From Sialis fuliginosa (Eukaryota > Arthropoda > Insecta > Megaloptera > Sialidae), in NCBI GenBank assembly GCA_961205875.1, contig OY540813.1, positions 33,389,001 through 33,453,000 of the forward strand: 64,000 nucleotides of DNA, given 5' to 3'. The notes beneath the pieces were generated by a model that was given only the letters and a program-made list of their open reading frames with translations, made no database searches and had not been told where the DNA came from. A program made the translations under genes and the position numbers. Of this stretch, positions 10,672 to 21,912 are shown in pieces (the first letter of the stretch is position 1; each line of letters begins with the position of its first letter).

Positions 10672-11294
10672 AAACAAAAAAATTCAGTGCTTCCTCGTGC
10701 TAAATTCATCAAAAGTAGACAATTATTGAAGAATTTAAATAAAAACCGATGAAGTATTCAGATGAAAACCTGCCATTTTTTTTTATTAAAAAATATTGAT
10801 TCGACATTTTACGCGCCTGTTTATATTTTCGTATACCTATTTTTAATTTTTTGACAATTTCAATCTAAATTTAAATTGTTCTGCTATGCAAACGTCAAAA
10901 TTACTTTTAAAACGCCAAAATGATACTTAAAACGACAAAATGACATTTAAAACGTCAAAATGACATTTAATATGTCAAAGTAAATAGCGGTTGTAAAAAC
11001 AAATAATGATTTTTTAAAAGCAAATTGAGATAAATCTTTGTAAGGGAATATTTTTTACAACAAACGTTGTAGACTTATATTATAGGAAATTGAATTCTCT
11101 ACAAAAAAGATTTTATAAAATTTTCACGTATAACATGTTTCTTTTTTGAGATATCTTAAAAAATATATGTTTTGGGGTGTCACCCCTCCCTCCTACACAC
11201 GATTTTGATAATTCTGAATTTGAAATGGGACCGTCCTCAAATCAGACCCAAATTTTGATTTGAGTCTATGAGGGGGTAGTGGAGAGTAAAAAAT
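10672..11294 (+). repeat. Family E copy 2 with four 20-bp tandem units
   Basis: Long E copy: the GTGCTTCCTCGTGCTAAATTC start, then four 20-bp units of the form AACGTCAAAATGACATTTAA (10891-10970), TTGAGATAAATCTTTGTAAG, and GGGACCGTCCTCAA near the end. Superfamily unknown. Confidence 0.8.
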
Positions 11295-11384
11295 AAAAGG
11301 TTAAGTGCATGTTAGACACGCATGGCTGAAGGGTTAAGATCAAATGATCCCAAAACATTTTTTTGTTGCATTTATAGGTAGGTA
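11295..11384 (-). repeat. Family H fragment
   Basis: GGTTAAGTGCATGTTAGACAC resembles the hairpin end of family H, followed by its CTGAAGGGTTAAGATCAAA motif. Decayed and short. Confidence 0.5.
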
Positions 11385-12650
11385 CTGATTTGGGTTAAGC
11401 ATGGTGCAAACCTTTTGGATTAAAAAATCGTTATTTTTTAGGGTTCAGGTTCGGGTTTGGGGTCATTTGCAATTGAAAGAAAATTATTTTATTCGAAAAA
11501 AAAATTATAATTATAAAATTATAAAAAAAAACATTTTCTGAAGAAGAAAATAACATTAATAGCCATTAAAATATTGCTATAAATTATAAATAAAAAGGCC
11601 AAGTGCGTGTTGGGCACGTATATGATAGGGTTTCGTAGTCATTCTCACGATTTATAAAAAACAGTTATCCCAATATTTTTCATAAACTATGTATTTTTGC
11701 TACATTGTTCGTAATAATTTTCCACATTAAAAGCAAATAATTCGAGACTGAAGGGTTAAAATTAAAAGGTCATATAACATTTTCGGTTGTATTTTAGGAG
11801 ACCTATCTAGACACCCCACACAATGTAGAAAGTAAAAAAAATGTCAGTACACTATTCATGCAGTCTAATTTTTTATAGTATTTGTTATAATTTTCAGTGA
11901 AAGTACAAATTAATTAAAAGCTATGTACATTCTAGATTTTTTTTAGATTTTTACATCGATAGTTAAGAAAATAGAGGGGGTACGCTCTGATAACGACTTT
12001 GAATGCAAATATCTCATGAGTGAATTGTTAAAAGGTCCTAAAATATTTTTGTTGCATTTTAGGAAATCTATCGAAAATTTTTGAATATACTTTTCAGTCT
12101 ATGGGATATTTTTTTTCAAAAATCTCATCATTTCTGTTTTTGGTTTATCAATCTACGTCCGTATACCAAGTTTCATCTTAATCGGTATAAAATTTACATA
12201 GGTGGACGGACGTACGAACAAACCGAAACTATAAAGGTTCCTAGTTTTCTATAGAACCCTAAAAAGGGCAAAAAATAAAATTACATTTTAAAGATTGAAA
12301 TCTCAACTTTTCAGATTTTTTTACAAATTGAAATGTAATTCAGTTACAGAATAAATAAAAACTAAAAAAAATGTAAATTTTAGTAACTGACTTGATAACT
12401 CACATCATAAATACCATAAAATTCAAACAGATTTCCAGTTATATATTATTTTATAATCTCTTTTAAAAATCATTGAAGAAAAAAATAAAATATTTAAAAT
12501 AATTTGTTGAAGCTTTTAAAAGTATATAGTTACCAGTTATCTATGAAAACTAATAGGTTCGTATTCAGATTCAGGTTCGTTATAGCGGTTCGGATCGAGA
12601 TCAGGGTTTAAAAAATACGGGTTTTGCTTGACACTAGAATCGAAAAATCT
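11385..12650 (+). repeat. Family G copy split by an H insertion
   Basis: The outer parts (11385-11592 and 12266-12650) carry GGTTCAGGTTCGGGTTTGGG-like blocks at both ends and match the inverted copies at 27362-27535 and 29395-29690. For example GGGCAAAAAATAAAATTAC at 12266 pairs with 29410-29430. H copy 2 sits between them. Confidence 0.65.
11593..12265 (-). mobile_element. Family H copy 2
   Basis: Bounded by GGCCAAGTGCGTGTTGGGCACG (the hairpin end) and CTATAGAACCCTAAAAA (complement of the TTTTTAGGGTTC start). Body contains the recurring TCAGTCTATGG, TTGCATTTTAGGA and TTTCATCTTAATCGG motifs. Superfamily not assigned. Confidence 0.75.
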
Positions 12651-12972
12651 ATTACGTGACTACTTTCAAATCGAGCGTCATCATGAAAAGGTATAAGTTT
12701 CATCATATTTATAATGCAATATACATTTTATGGATTCTGATAGGTACCTATTTATTTATACCTGCATACATAACTAATGAGTTAGACGCTTTTCGTAAAA
12801 CAAAAATAGACGTCCCATATTTAATTTATTCACCAACTCACTGGGTTGTCTGGGTAGACATTGAAATGTCACTAAACCTAACCGTTACTTTTGTCAACAT
12901 ATCATATTAAATGTGATCCAAATGAATTTTATTCCGGTGTGCATCACATTCTTCTTTATTGATTGTCTACGT
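12651..12972. other. AT-rich spacer, no gene recognised
   Basis: Contains a 75-codon ATG frame (12683-12910) with a hydrophobic N-terminus but no recognisable domain or support. No paralog. Confidence 0.5.
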
Positions 12973-13254
12973 CAGCGGTCATCAAACTATGGCCCGCGGG
13001 TCGAATCCGGCCCTCCAAAGATTTTCATCCGGCCCCTCATTTTTATATATAAATATTTTATAAATAAAAAGTCGTAACACATAGTATAATGTACATTTTA
13101 ATAGATATTTTCATTATAAATTCCGATATAAACTCTATTGTGTATAATGTATTTTTTAGCTGTTTTGGATAAAATTTAGAGAATACATTTTTCTAATATT
13201 TTATTAAAATCAATTTACTAATAGTTGTTTAAAAAAAATTAATGGTTATGGTTT
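12973..13254 (+). mobile_element. hAT-type 5' end fragment
   Basis: Starts CAGCGGTCATCAAACTATGG followed by CCCGCGGGTCGAATCCGGCCC, a well-known hAT-family terminus in animals. The other end is not found; the sequence merges into a T fragment. Confidence 0.6.
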
Positions 13255-13745
13255 TTAGATGTACAATTTTTCAGGGGGGTGGGGCTAAGGAGCTAAAGCT
13301 AGGTAAAAAAAATATTTTTTTTACCAAGGCATGTGGCATGTTAAAATGTATAACCAAACCAGCGGAATTTGACCCTTTCTCTTAGTTTTTTTTTAAATCA
13401 AAAATAGTGCCTGCAGGGGACTTCAAAGCAAATCCAAAAAAAAAAACATAAAAAGGGTATATCAATACGTGTGGGGTAAAAATGTAGATCTAAATCGAAA
13501 ATGGCGCCTTTAGGGGGATAAAAGCAGTATTTTATTTTGTCTTCCCTACCTCTAACTCGATAACTACCGGCTCGAAAAATCCGAAATTCTGAAAATCGAA
13601 CTTTGGTCGAACTACCAACGACAAAAACTAAAGTCAACAATATCATTTTAAATTTTGGAATAATAGGGATGGCGTCAAAGAATTTTTTATTTTTATTTTC
13701 ATATCTAGGCGTGTGGAGCATCGAAATGTAGATCATAACATGTAG
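13255..13745 (+). repeat. Family T internal fragment
   Basis: Matches the body of T at 22080-22600: GCTAAAGCTAGGTAAAAAAA, AACCAAACCAGCGGAATTTG, CTACCAACGACAAA. Both termini are missing. Confidence 0.8.
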
Positions 13746-14409
13746 TTCGAAGTGACCATTATTTTTATTTTATTGTTTTTTTTCGCCTGATGACTATTTT
13801 TGTTCTACAGGTCACGACGATTATTGCACTTTTTGGGTGTACGGAAACTAGAATATCTCAGTTTCTACAAACCTTTTAACATGCGACTAAAAACAAATTG
13901 TTCAGAAAAAAATGAGCTATAAGATTATTTATAGACATTTTCACCTAAATGTAATTGTAAAAGTGAATTTTCAGCCTTAATTATTTTCCATTTTTTCCAT
14001 TTCCAAAGGGATGTTTTTGAAAGAAGGGGAAAAGTTATCAAGTCAAATTATTTTTACAAATAGGTTGTATTCACACACTAATGTTCAACTCTGAGACTTG
14101 CCCCTCTTTTTTTTAATTCTCAAAATTTGAAAATTCGAGATAATGTCATTTTTAAAGCTAAATAACTCTGGTAGGGGACCAGATAAAAATCTGAAATTTT
14201 AGCCCATAATAGTACTACATAATGGTATTATATACCAAAAATTTTAAGATTTCCCATTTTCACACACAAAAATATTTTTTTTTAGAATGATCGAGCAACC
14301 AATGCTGGACCACATAATATGAATTGACCCCTTAACATACTAACGAGTGACGTTAAATAAAAGCTTGTAAAATAGATAAAAGTATCTAAATGACTACTAA
14401 TACAAATTA
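13746..14409. other. Unassigned AT-rich sequence
   Basis: No gene and no clear paralog here. The style (polyA/T runs, short GC blocks) resembles other repeat bodies. Confidence 0.5.
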
Positions 14410-16046
14410 TAGTCCAGGCTGGTAAGGCTAAAAAGTACTTAAAATAGGAATTTTTGCGTACAGTTTTAATACTCACAGGATTTGTTACAAATGTGGTGTA
14501 GAATAATACCCTAATTTTGTTCCGATTTTGGTTGTCCGCGACAGCAGTTAACCATGGTTCAATTGCAAAATTCTTCAGATTTTCTGATTTTTACAAAATA
14601 GCGGTCTAAATAAGTATTATACAAAAGAAAGTTTCAAATAAAAGCTATTCGCTATACAATTCCCTACTATGTACCTCCATTTTGAAAAAATAAAAACATT
14701 AATTTATTTATCCGCTACGCTGATTAAAATGACTGAAAATACACTTTTTTTAAGCTGTAATAACTAATAAAGTTTAACGTTTTTTAAGTTAGTACCCCTG
14801 GAAAATAAACATTCTGTAGTACAGAACATTCACTGAAAATTAGATCCTGATATCTCTAATTGTTTTTGTTTTATTAAATTTTTAACAATGGAATAATGCT
14901 TGTCTTTGATTAACAATAAAAGTTTTTGTAAAACTGTTTGTATGTGTTCTCAAAGACTTATATAATCGATTCTCATCATAAAAAAGTAAAAATTTTCAAT
15001 TCTTTGGCAAATGGTAGCACTAAAATCTTATTGTTGAGTTTTTTTAAATCTTAAACCAATTTAATTGCTTTATAGAACCAGAAATATTAAAAAAATAATA
15101 GCCAAGAACCTGCTCTGAATAATTATTTATCTATTGGTAAAAACCGCATTAAAATCGGTTTAGTAGTTTTCGAGATAAGCGGTAAAAGATACAAAAGTAA
15201 GCTTCTTTTTATGTAGGTAGAGTTAATTAATTGTATAAACAGTCAATTTTTATAAAAATTGTGTAGAGTGTAATATATTAAATAACTCAAAAACTACTTA
15301 ACTGATTTTAATGCGGTTTTCACCAATAGATAAATAATTATTCAGAGCTGGTTCTTGGCTATTTTTTTAAAATATTTCTGGTTCTATGAAACAATTGAAT
15401 TGGTTTAAAATTAAAAAAACTCAATAATAAGATTTTAGTGCTACCATTTACCAAAGAATTGAAAATTTTCACTTTCTTATGGTGGGAATCGATTATATGA
15501 GTCTTTGAAAATACATACAAACAGTTGTACAAAAATAAAGGGTTTACAAAAACTTTTAATATTACTCAAAGACAAGCATGATTCCATTATTAACAATTTA
15601 ATAAAACAAAAACAGTTGATGATATTAGGTCCTAATTTTCAGTGAATGTTCTGTTCTACAGTATGTTTATTTTCCAGGGGTACCAACTTAAAAACCGTTA
15701 AACTTTATTAGTTATTACAGCTTAAAAAAGTGTGTTTTCAGTCATTTTAATCAGCGTAGCGCATAAACAAATGATTTTTTTATTTTTTTTCAAAATGGAG
15801 GTTATAGGGAATTTTGTAGCGAATAACGTTTATTTAAAACTTTTTTTTGTGTAATTTAAGACTGTTATTTAGCAAAAATCAGAAAATCTGAAAATTTTTG
15901 CAATTGAACCATGGATAACCCCTGTCGCGGACAACCAAAATCGGAGTAAACCTAGGGTATTATTCTATACCACTTTTGTAACATATCCTGTAAGTATTAA
16001 AACTGTACGCAAAAATAATCTGTTTTAGCCTCCACAGCCTGCACTA
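14410..16046. mobile_element. Large foldback element flanked by TTA
   Basis: Two arms of roughly 770 bp (about 14410-15175 and 15285-16046) are inverted copies around a ~110-bp loop. Ends begin TAGTCCAGGCTG / TAGTGCAGGCTG and are flanked by TTA at 14407-14409 and 16047-16049. A 3-bp TWA duplication is typical of PIF/Harbinger, but no transposase is present, so the class is tentative. The arms are diverged, so it is not very recent. Confidence 0.8.
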
Positions 16047-16049
16047 TTA

Positions 16050-16500
16050 GGAGAAGTTTAACATTATATTATATTTAGATTAGGGATGTTCGGTGTAAGA
16101 TATTTGGAAGCTGTGACGTGTAACCCCATGCCCGGTAAAGTGGTGTGAGTTAATTATCGACACGGCTGGATCGATCAGGTGGGCTGTGTGTCAACACGAC
16201 CGACTGTTAGTTTAGTATCTAACGCGTTGATGGGTTGTAGGTATGTTGTTTCCTTGATGCTGCCGACGTCCAGTCCTTTGTTATTCTGCTCCTGCTCCTA
16301 CTACTGTTACCGGCATCACAAAGCGTTTACCTGAAGCTATCGATGCAGTGGCGTTGTACTCTCAGTGTTTATAGTTTTTGAACAGTTTCTCTTCTCAAAA
16401 TTTATGTGTTTTTAACTGTTTTTAGTAAAATAACTGTTGTTATGCAGTTTAGTAATATGGAATATATTATTATAATATTGGTTTGGTGTAAATTTTTTGA
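16050..16500. other. GC-richer non-repetitive patch, no gene recognised
   Basis: About 16090-16370 is clearly GC-richer than the flanks and has no paralog. No long frame runs through it in either direction. It could be an untranslated exon, promoter or enhancer; nothing in the sequence decides this. Confidence 0.4.
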
Positions 16501-16651
16501 ATCACAATTTTTCGAAACTCAATTTTTCGAAACACAATTTTTCTAAACTCAATTTTTCGAAACACAATTTTTCGAAGCTCAATTTTTCGAAACACAATTT
16601 TTCGAATCTCAATTTTTCGAATCACAATTCTTCGAATGAACAATTTTTCGA
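16501..16651 (+). repeat. 15-bp minisatellite with 30-bp higher-order alternation
   Basis: Nine 15-bp units (16501-16635) plus one 16-bp unit. Units largely alternate AACACAATTTTTCGA and AACTCAATTTTTCGA, giving a 30-bp higher-order period. The unit is a multiple of three, so a frame stays open with a five-residue repeat of the NFSK(H/L) type. This is probably incidental. Confidence 0.95.
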
Positions 16652-17384
16652 AAAATTTAAGTTTTATTGTTCAAACTTTATTTTGTAAATAAAATATTAA
16701 GTAAAGTAATATTTGGACATTTTACGATATATTTAATATACAAAAAACCATGTAATTTATTTAGGTATATACATGAATATATTAATACATATGCAGTTTG
16801 TGAGAGGGCTGGCTAATCCTCTCATCAATAAACTAATTTTGTTTAATGTTAATAATAACATACGGGTAAAAAAGAACATTTATTGGGATTTAAAAAACTT
16901 AAATTAAAAAAAGCTTAAATTGAATTTATTAATAAACAATATTTATTAATAATTATATATTATTTATAATAAACAATATTTGTCATGAAGCCCCCTCAAG
17001 CGAAGAAGAAAGACTCGCAAAACTTATGAAAAACCTATATGCGACGAACATTCATACATTAACAATTTGTAAAAACTGTCCATTACCAATTGACAAATAT
17101 TTTTTTATGTTTTATTCTAAAAGAGATAAATGTGCAGTGGCGTAGTAACAAGGGGGGAGGGGCGAACCTCTCCCCCTAATTATTCAATGTTCTAAAAAAA
17201 ATATCTCCAAAAAATTTACTCATATGTACTTACCCCATCCCGAAAATTTTGCTTACTATGGCACAAAACTGTAATTAAATATAAAATATTCAATTTTTAT
17301 CGACTTGTATTTTATTTATTTTGTTAATTTCAATCTATCTTTCCGAAAGAACGTATGGGTACCCGGGTACCCCGGGAAGTAAAA
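16652..17384. other. AT-rich spacer with an isolated hAT terminus
   Basis: CAGTGGCGTAGTAACAAGG at 17135, followed by a G-rich then C-rich block, is one end of the 5752-6082 MITE family; no partner end is found. No gene otherwise. Confidence 0.6.
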
Positions 17385-17828
17385 GACGACTAAACAAGAA
17401 GCTTATAAAATATAAATAAAATAAAATAAATCAATTAAATAGCACATGAATCTCTTCTTAATAAGTTGAAAAATGGGGATCTGAGTGGATAATAAAATCT
17501 GACCTTCACAAATAAAATTATTTTAACCGAAAGTTAAAAATGAGTACCCGGGTAGTAACATAAGGGTTAAGAAGAAGTTACAGAGGGATATTATTCAATT
17601 GCGTCATATGTCGGCGGGCCTCCAGACTAGTAGTTACCTAGAAAATCCTACACAAACAGACGAGGCGGGGGACTTTGTTTTATACTATGTATTTTTTATA
17701 AATGTAGATTGATTTATATCAAGCTAAAAAAATGTTAAAAATATTCAATTTCATTAATTCAGAAACTGGTATTTTAAATTTTAAATACAATAAAGATAAT
17801 TTAAATAAATAGATAAATATTAAAATAA
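17385..17828 (-). repeat. Segment M, inverted copy
   Basis: Inverted counterpart of 4451-4866, including CCTCGTCTGTTTGTGTA and CTACTAGTCTGGAGG on the minus strand. Contiguous with T copy 1, as at 4327-4866, so the two blocks were duplicated together. Confidence 0.8.
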
Positions 17829-18595
17829 TTCGGGCAAGACAAACACGAGTGTATGTCATAAGGGTTCCGAAGTACGTACTACGTGGAATGTATGGAACCA
17901 CTTACAGGTGCATTTTTAAGTTAGAAAAAAATATAAAAAAGTGTCAAATTCTACTAATTGAGATCTATATTTTGACACCCCACTTGCCTAGATATCAAAA
18001 TAAAAAATTATATGACACCCCTCCGTATAATTCCAAAATTTAAAATTATATTGTTAACTTTAGTATTTGTCGTTGGTAGTCCCACCAAAGCCTCATTACC
18101 AATTTTTTTTCAGATTTTTTGAGCCAGTAGTTACAGAGATAGAGGGAGGGGAGCAAATTAAAATACTGCTTTTAGCCCCCTACAGGCGCCTTTTTTGAGT
18201 TAGAAAAAAAAATAAAAAATATGGTATTGTTCTACTAATTGAGATGTACATTTTGACATGCCACATGTCTTGGTATACAATTTTTTTGTTTTTTTTTGAA
18301 TTTAGAAAAAAAATAGAAAAAGGGTCAAATTCCGCTTGTTTGGTTATACATTTTAACGTGCCACATGCCTTGGTATAAAAAAATATTGTTTTAACTTAGC
18401 TTTAGCTCCATATTGCCCCCCTTCCCCTCCGTGAAAAATTATTTATTCAATCAATTTATACATATTTTACTAGAGGGTGTCATTTTACATGTTCAGTAAA
18501 AATTTCTAGCTTATATAGTTTACGAGCTATTTAGCTTTGGGTGAACGGACGGACGACAAAGTGAGATTAATTGGGTTTCTTCGGAACCCTAAAAA
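17829..18595 (-). mobile_element. Family T copy 1
   Basis: On the minus strand: TTTTTAGGGTTCCGAAG (18595 downward), the body with CTACCAACGACAAATACTAAAG, then CTTCGGAACCCTTATGAC (17872 downward), a CATACAC hairpin and TCTTGCCCG. AGGGTTCCGAAG appears inverted at both ends. Confidence 0.85.
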
Positions 18596-19234
18596 TGATT
18601 ATATATGTTTTAACCTCATTGTTTTCATATAAACATCTCTCGCTTTATTTGCCGTTGCTGATATCGAGTGCAATGTGTTAGGTAGAAGATTTTCCTCGCA
18701 GAGAGTTCTTTTATACTCTTGTACGAGAAGCTTCTGATATGTAAATGATAAAACAATACGTGATTTCCTTCTAGAGGTATGTGAAAAAGTAAAATAAGAT
18801 TACTGTATTGTTTCAAAAGGTCGTATGAATTTTTGTATTTGTGTCGATGTGGCAAAACATTTGGAACTAATAAAAATGTATATTAAATGTAAACTTATAA
18901 GTATGTATGTATTGAAGAATCTATATATTAATATGTGAACATCGAACATTGTCGTATGTTATTTTAGTATTTATTATAAAAGGAGGTGAATGAAACATAT
19001 AATTCGAAAGGTACTGTGCTATAGATGTGCAGAAAAAAATTATGTGTGTATTAGAGATGGGAAAAATGAGTCTTTTTAGTGACTCGAGTCGTTTGAATCA
19101 ATTCAGTAAAAAGAATCGTTTCCACTTATTTTTCTATAATATAGATCTACAACGTTTGATGTAATATATATATATATTAAAAATATGTATCTCATTTTGC
19201 TTTAATAATTCGTCATTTGTTTTTTTGAATTGAT
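18596..19234. other. AT-rich spacer with short repeat K
   Basis: GGAGGTGAATGAAACATA near 18980 through GAAAGGTACTGTGCTATA recurs inverted at about 32925-32985. No credible coding region. Confidence 0.5.
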
Positions 19235-19570
19235 ATTTTCTATGACATGTTAAATGTCATGTTGACGTTTTAAATGTCATTTTGGCATTTTAAATGTCAT
19301 TTGACGTTCTAAATATCATTTTGACGTTTGCATGAATTTAGATTTAGATTGAAATTGTCAAAAAATTTAAAAAATATGAAAAAATATTCAGGTGCGTTTT
19401 AAAAAAAAATTCGAACTAATATTTTTTAGTAAAATTGTATAAAAATTAAATGGTTAACCAATTCCAGGCAATTTATATAAACACTATCGGTTTTTATTTA
19501 AATTGTTGAATAATTAACTACTTTTGGTGAATTTAACACGAGGAAGCACTGTGAATTTACTTGGCAGATG
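19235..19570 (-). repeat. Family E copy 3
   Basis: Inverted E start (GGAAGCACTGTGAATTTACTT near 19550) plus about four decayed 20-bp tandem units at 19248-19330. Confidence 0.8.
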
Positions 19571-19639
19571 TTTTTTTAATGCTTTGGTAGCTAGATAAAA
19601 TTTTGTAATTATAAATATTTACATAATTTAAATTTAGTA

Positions 19640-19792
19640 TCACAGTGACAGTGAAGTACGTGGGTTTGAGTATCCACAAGTTATTATTACAATAATAACT
19701 ATTCGTGTTTGTACTTATTTCAACTATATATTTTTTAAATCCTAAACAATAATTCCGTAGTCCACGCAAAAGAAACCGTGGGCAGGAGCTAG
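19640..19792 (+). mobile_element. Helitron family A, 3'-end fragment
   Basis: Shares TTATTATTACAATAATAACT, CGTGTTTGTACTTA and CCTAAACAATAATTCCGTAG with the full copies. Ends ACCGTGGGCAGGAGCTAG before T, the Helitron CTAG terminus. Confidence 0.8.
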
Positions 19793-20921
19793 TATGTTAT
19801 AATAATAATCTATTCTCCATGATTATATTATAATACCTGTAAATATAAATCATAAAATATTAACTTTTTTTAAATAAAAACACTATTAAAGAAAAAATAC
19901 TATCATAAAAAAGTTTCTCTCACAGCATCGAACAAACTTTTAGTATTAACCGTTAGATTAAACGCAAACTGTAATAATCGCTCGCTATTTTAGATATTCC
20001 CATTAATGGAAATGTTCTAAAAACACTCAAACAGTTACACACGTATATATACACACATAAGACTGCGATCAATCCTTCAAGTTGATGACGTTGTAGCCGC
20101 ACAGAACGATCTAACTAGCTGCGATCATTGCTCCTCCTTGCTGGCTCATTTGTTCTACGTCAGGAGTGTGTCGAGGGACTGTCTCCGCCTCGCGCCCCAA
20201 TCACCCACCAACTACATATATTCACTCTGACTTGAAAGTATTTCAGAGAATATACTAACGTTTAATTTAGTAGGTCCAAATGTTATTATTTTATTGATTT
20301 TTATTAAATGTTTTATACACTTAATTTCAAATTTTTTTTCAATATTTTTAGGTATTTTTGAATGGATGCATCTCCGCGAAAAAGGTCGTTAAAAAAACAG
20401 TTTTAAAGTTTGAACGTTCTATTTTCGAATCACTTGTTGAAAAATTTAATATCCTTAACGGGGTAGACCCAAAAAAATTTTGAAAAAATCTATTTATTTT
20501 TTTTGCATTTTCTCAATGTAGAATATTTCAAAAGTATTCTCTGAAAATTTCAAACAAATGTCCTGGAATAGACGATTAATTGTAAGTTCCAAAATAAATT
20601 TTTTGTCTGCATGCAAATCGTACTCAAAACTTTAAATGCGTTTTTCTCGAAACCATGTTTTCGAAGTCGGTGATCATTGTAACTTGAGAACGGCTTTGCC
20701 GATCGGTTTGAAATTTTTCTCACTTATTCTATACATAATTGTCTTCCGAATGAACGAAGGATTTTTTTTTGACGATTATTATTTTTTTATAGCCGAAAAT
20801 ATGAGTGAAATTTTAGTCGAATAAAGAACATTGATTTTCAATATCCGCCATTTTGTGAAAAATACACAATTTTTCAAATTCCTTCATTCATTCGGAGCAT
20901 TATGTCATTAGCTAATGAACC
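19793..20921. other. Unassigned sequence with a GC-richer patch
   Basis: About 20080-20225 is GC-rich and unique, flanked by AT-rich DNA. The part after 20340 has the look of an old repeat (TTTTTCTCGAAACCATG, GCCGATCGGTTTGAAATT), but no second copy is in the window. No gene recognised. Confidence 0.45.
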
Positions 20922-21912
20922 TTTTTAGGTTTCCGTAGAAAACTAGGAAACCTTATAGTTTCTCCATGTCCGTCCGTCCGTCCTCAAAAATTTTTAGCCG
21001 ATTAAGATGAAATTTGGTATACAGACGAAGACTGATAACCCAAAAATAGAAATGATAATATTTTTGAAAAAATAAATTTTTTGGACCCACTTTCCATAGA
21101 CTGAAAAATATTATCAAAAAAAAAATTTCACTTAATCCATTAAGTGGGGAGTCTTTAGATAGGTCTCCTAAAATGCAATAAAAAATGCAATATGACATTT
21201 TGATTTTAACCCTTCAGTCACGATATATTTGCGTTCAAAGTCGTGATAAAAGCGTCCCCCCCACCCTAATTTCTAAACTATCAATTTAAAAAATCTGAAA
21301 AAATTCATGAATGTAGCCTTTAATTAGTACTTCCACTGAAAATTATAACGAACACTGTCAAAATTATTTTGGACCCCCCTCTCATAGACTGAAAAATGAA
21401 CTCACAATTTTTTTTTCACATATCCCATTGAATGTGATGTCATTGGATAGGTGTCCTAAAATGCAACAAAAAATGTTAAATAATCTTTTGATTTTAACCC
21501 TTCAGTCACGATATATTTGCATTTAAATGTCGTTATCAGAGCGTCCCCCCCCCCCTTAATTTCTAAACTATTTTTTCAAAAATCTGAAAAAAATCTAGAA
21601 TGTAGCTTTTAATTAGTAATTCCACTGAAAATTATAATGAACACTGTCAAAATTATTTTGGACCCCCCTCCGGTAGACTGAAAAATGAACTCACATTTTT
21701 TGTTCACATAACCCATTGAGTGGGATGTCATTAGATAGGTCTCCCAAAATGCAACAAAAATGTTAAATGATCTTTTGATTTTAACCCTTCAGTCACGATA
21801 TATTTGCATTTAAATGTCGTTATCAGAGCGTCCGTTGAAATAACTTGTTTATAAATCCTAATGACTACGGAAACCTATCATGTGCGTGCCCAACACGCAC
21901 TTGGCCGTTTTT
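20922..21912 (+). mobile_element. Family H copy 1, complete
   Basis: Starts TTTTTAGGTTTCCGTAG, then a GTCCGTCCGTCC tract and TTTAGCCGATTAAGATG. It contains three tandem units of 288-289 bp, each starting at a TTGGACCC motif (21083, 21371, 21660). It ends GGAAACCTATCATG, a perfect hairpin (GTGCGTG 21882-21888, CACGCAC 21894-21900) and TTGGCCGTTTTT. Directly abuts T copy 2. Confidence 0.85.

Noticed and set aside
12683..12910. 75-codon ATG frame with hydrophobic N-terminus
   Set aside because: Resembles a signal peptide, but AT-rich DNA easily gives hydrophobic translations; no domain or transcript signal.
16501..16651. CRISPR-like array
   Set aside because: 15-bp units without spacers in a eukaryotic repeat context; it is a minisatellite.
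18700..18855. Zinc-finger-like LCRCGKTF on the plus strand
   Set aside because: A single short match without the histidines or a surrounding frame.
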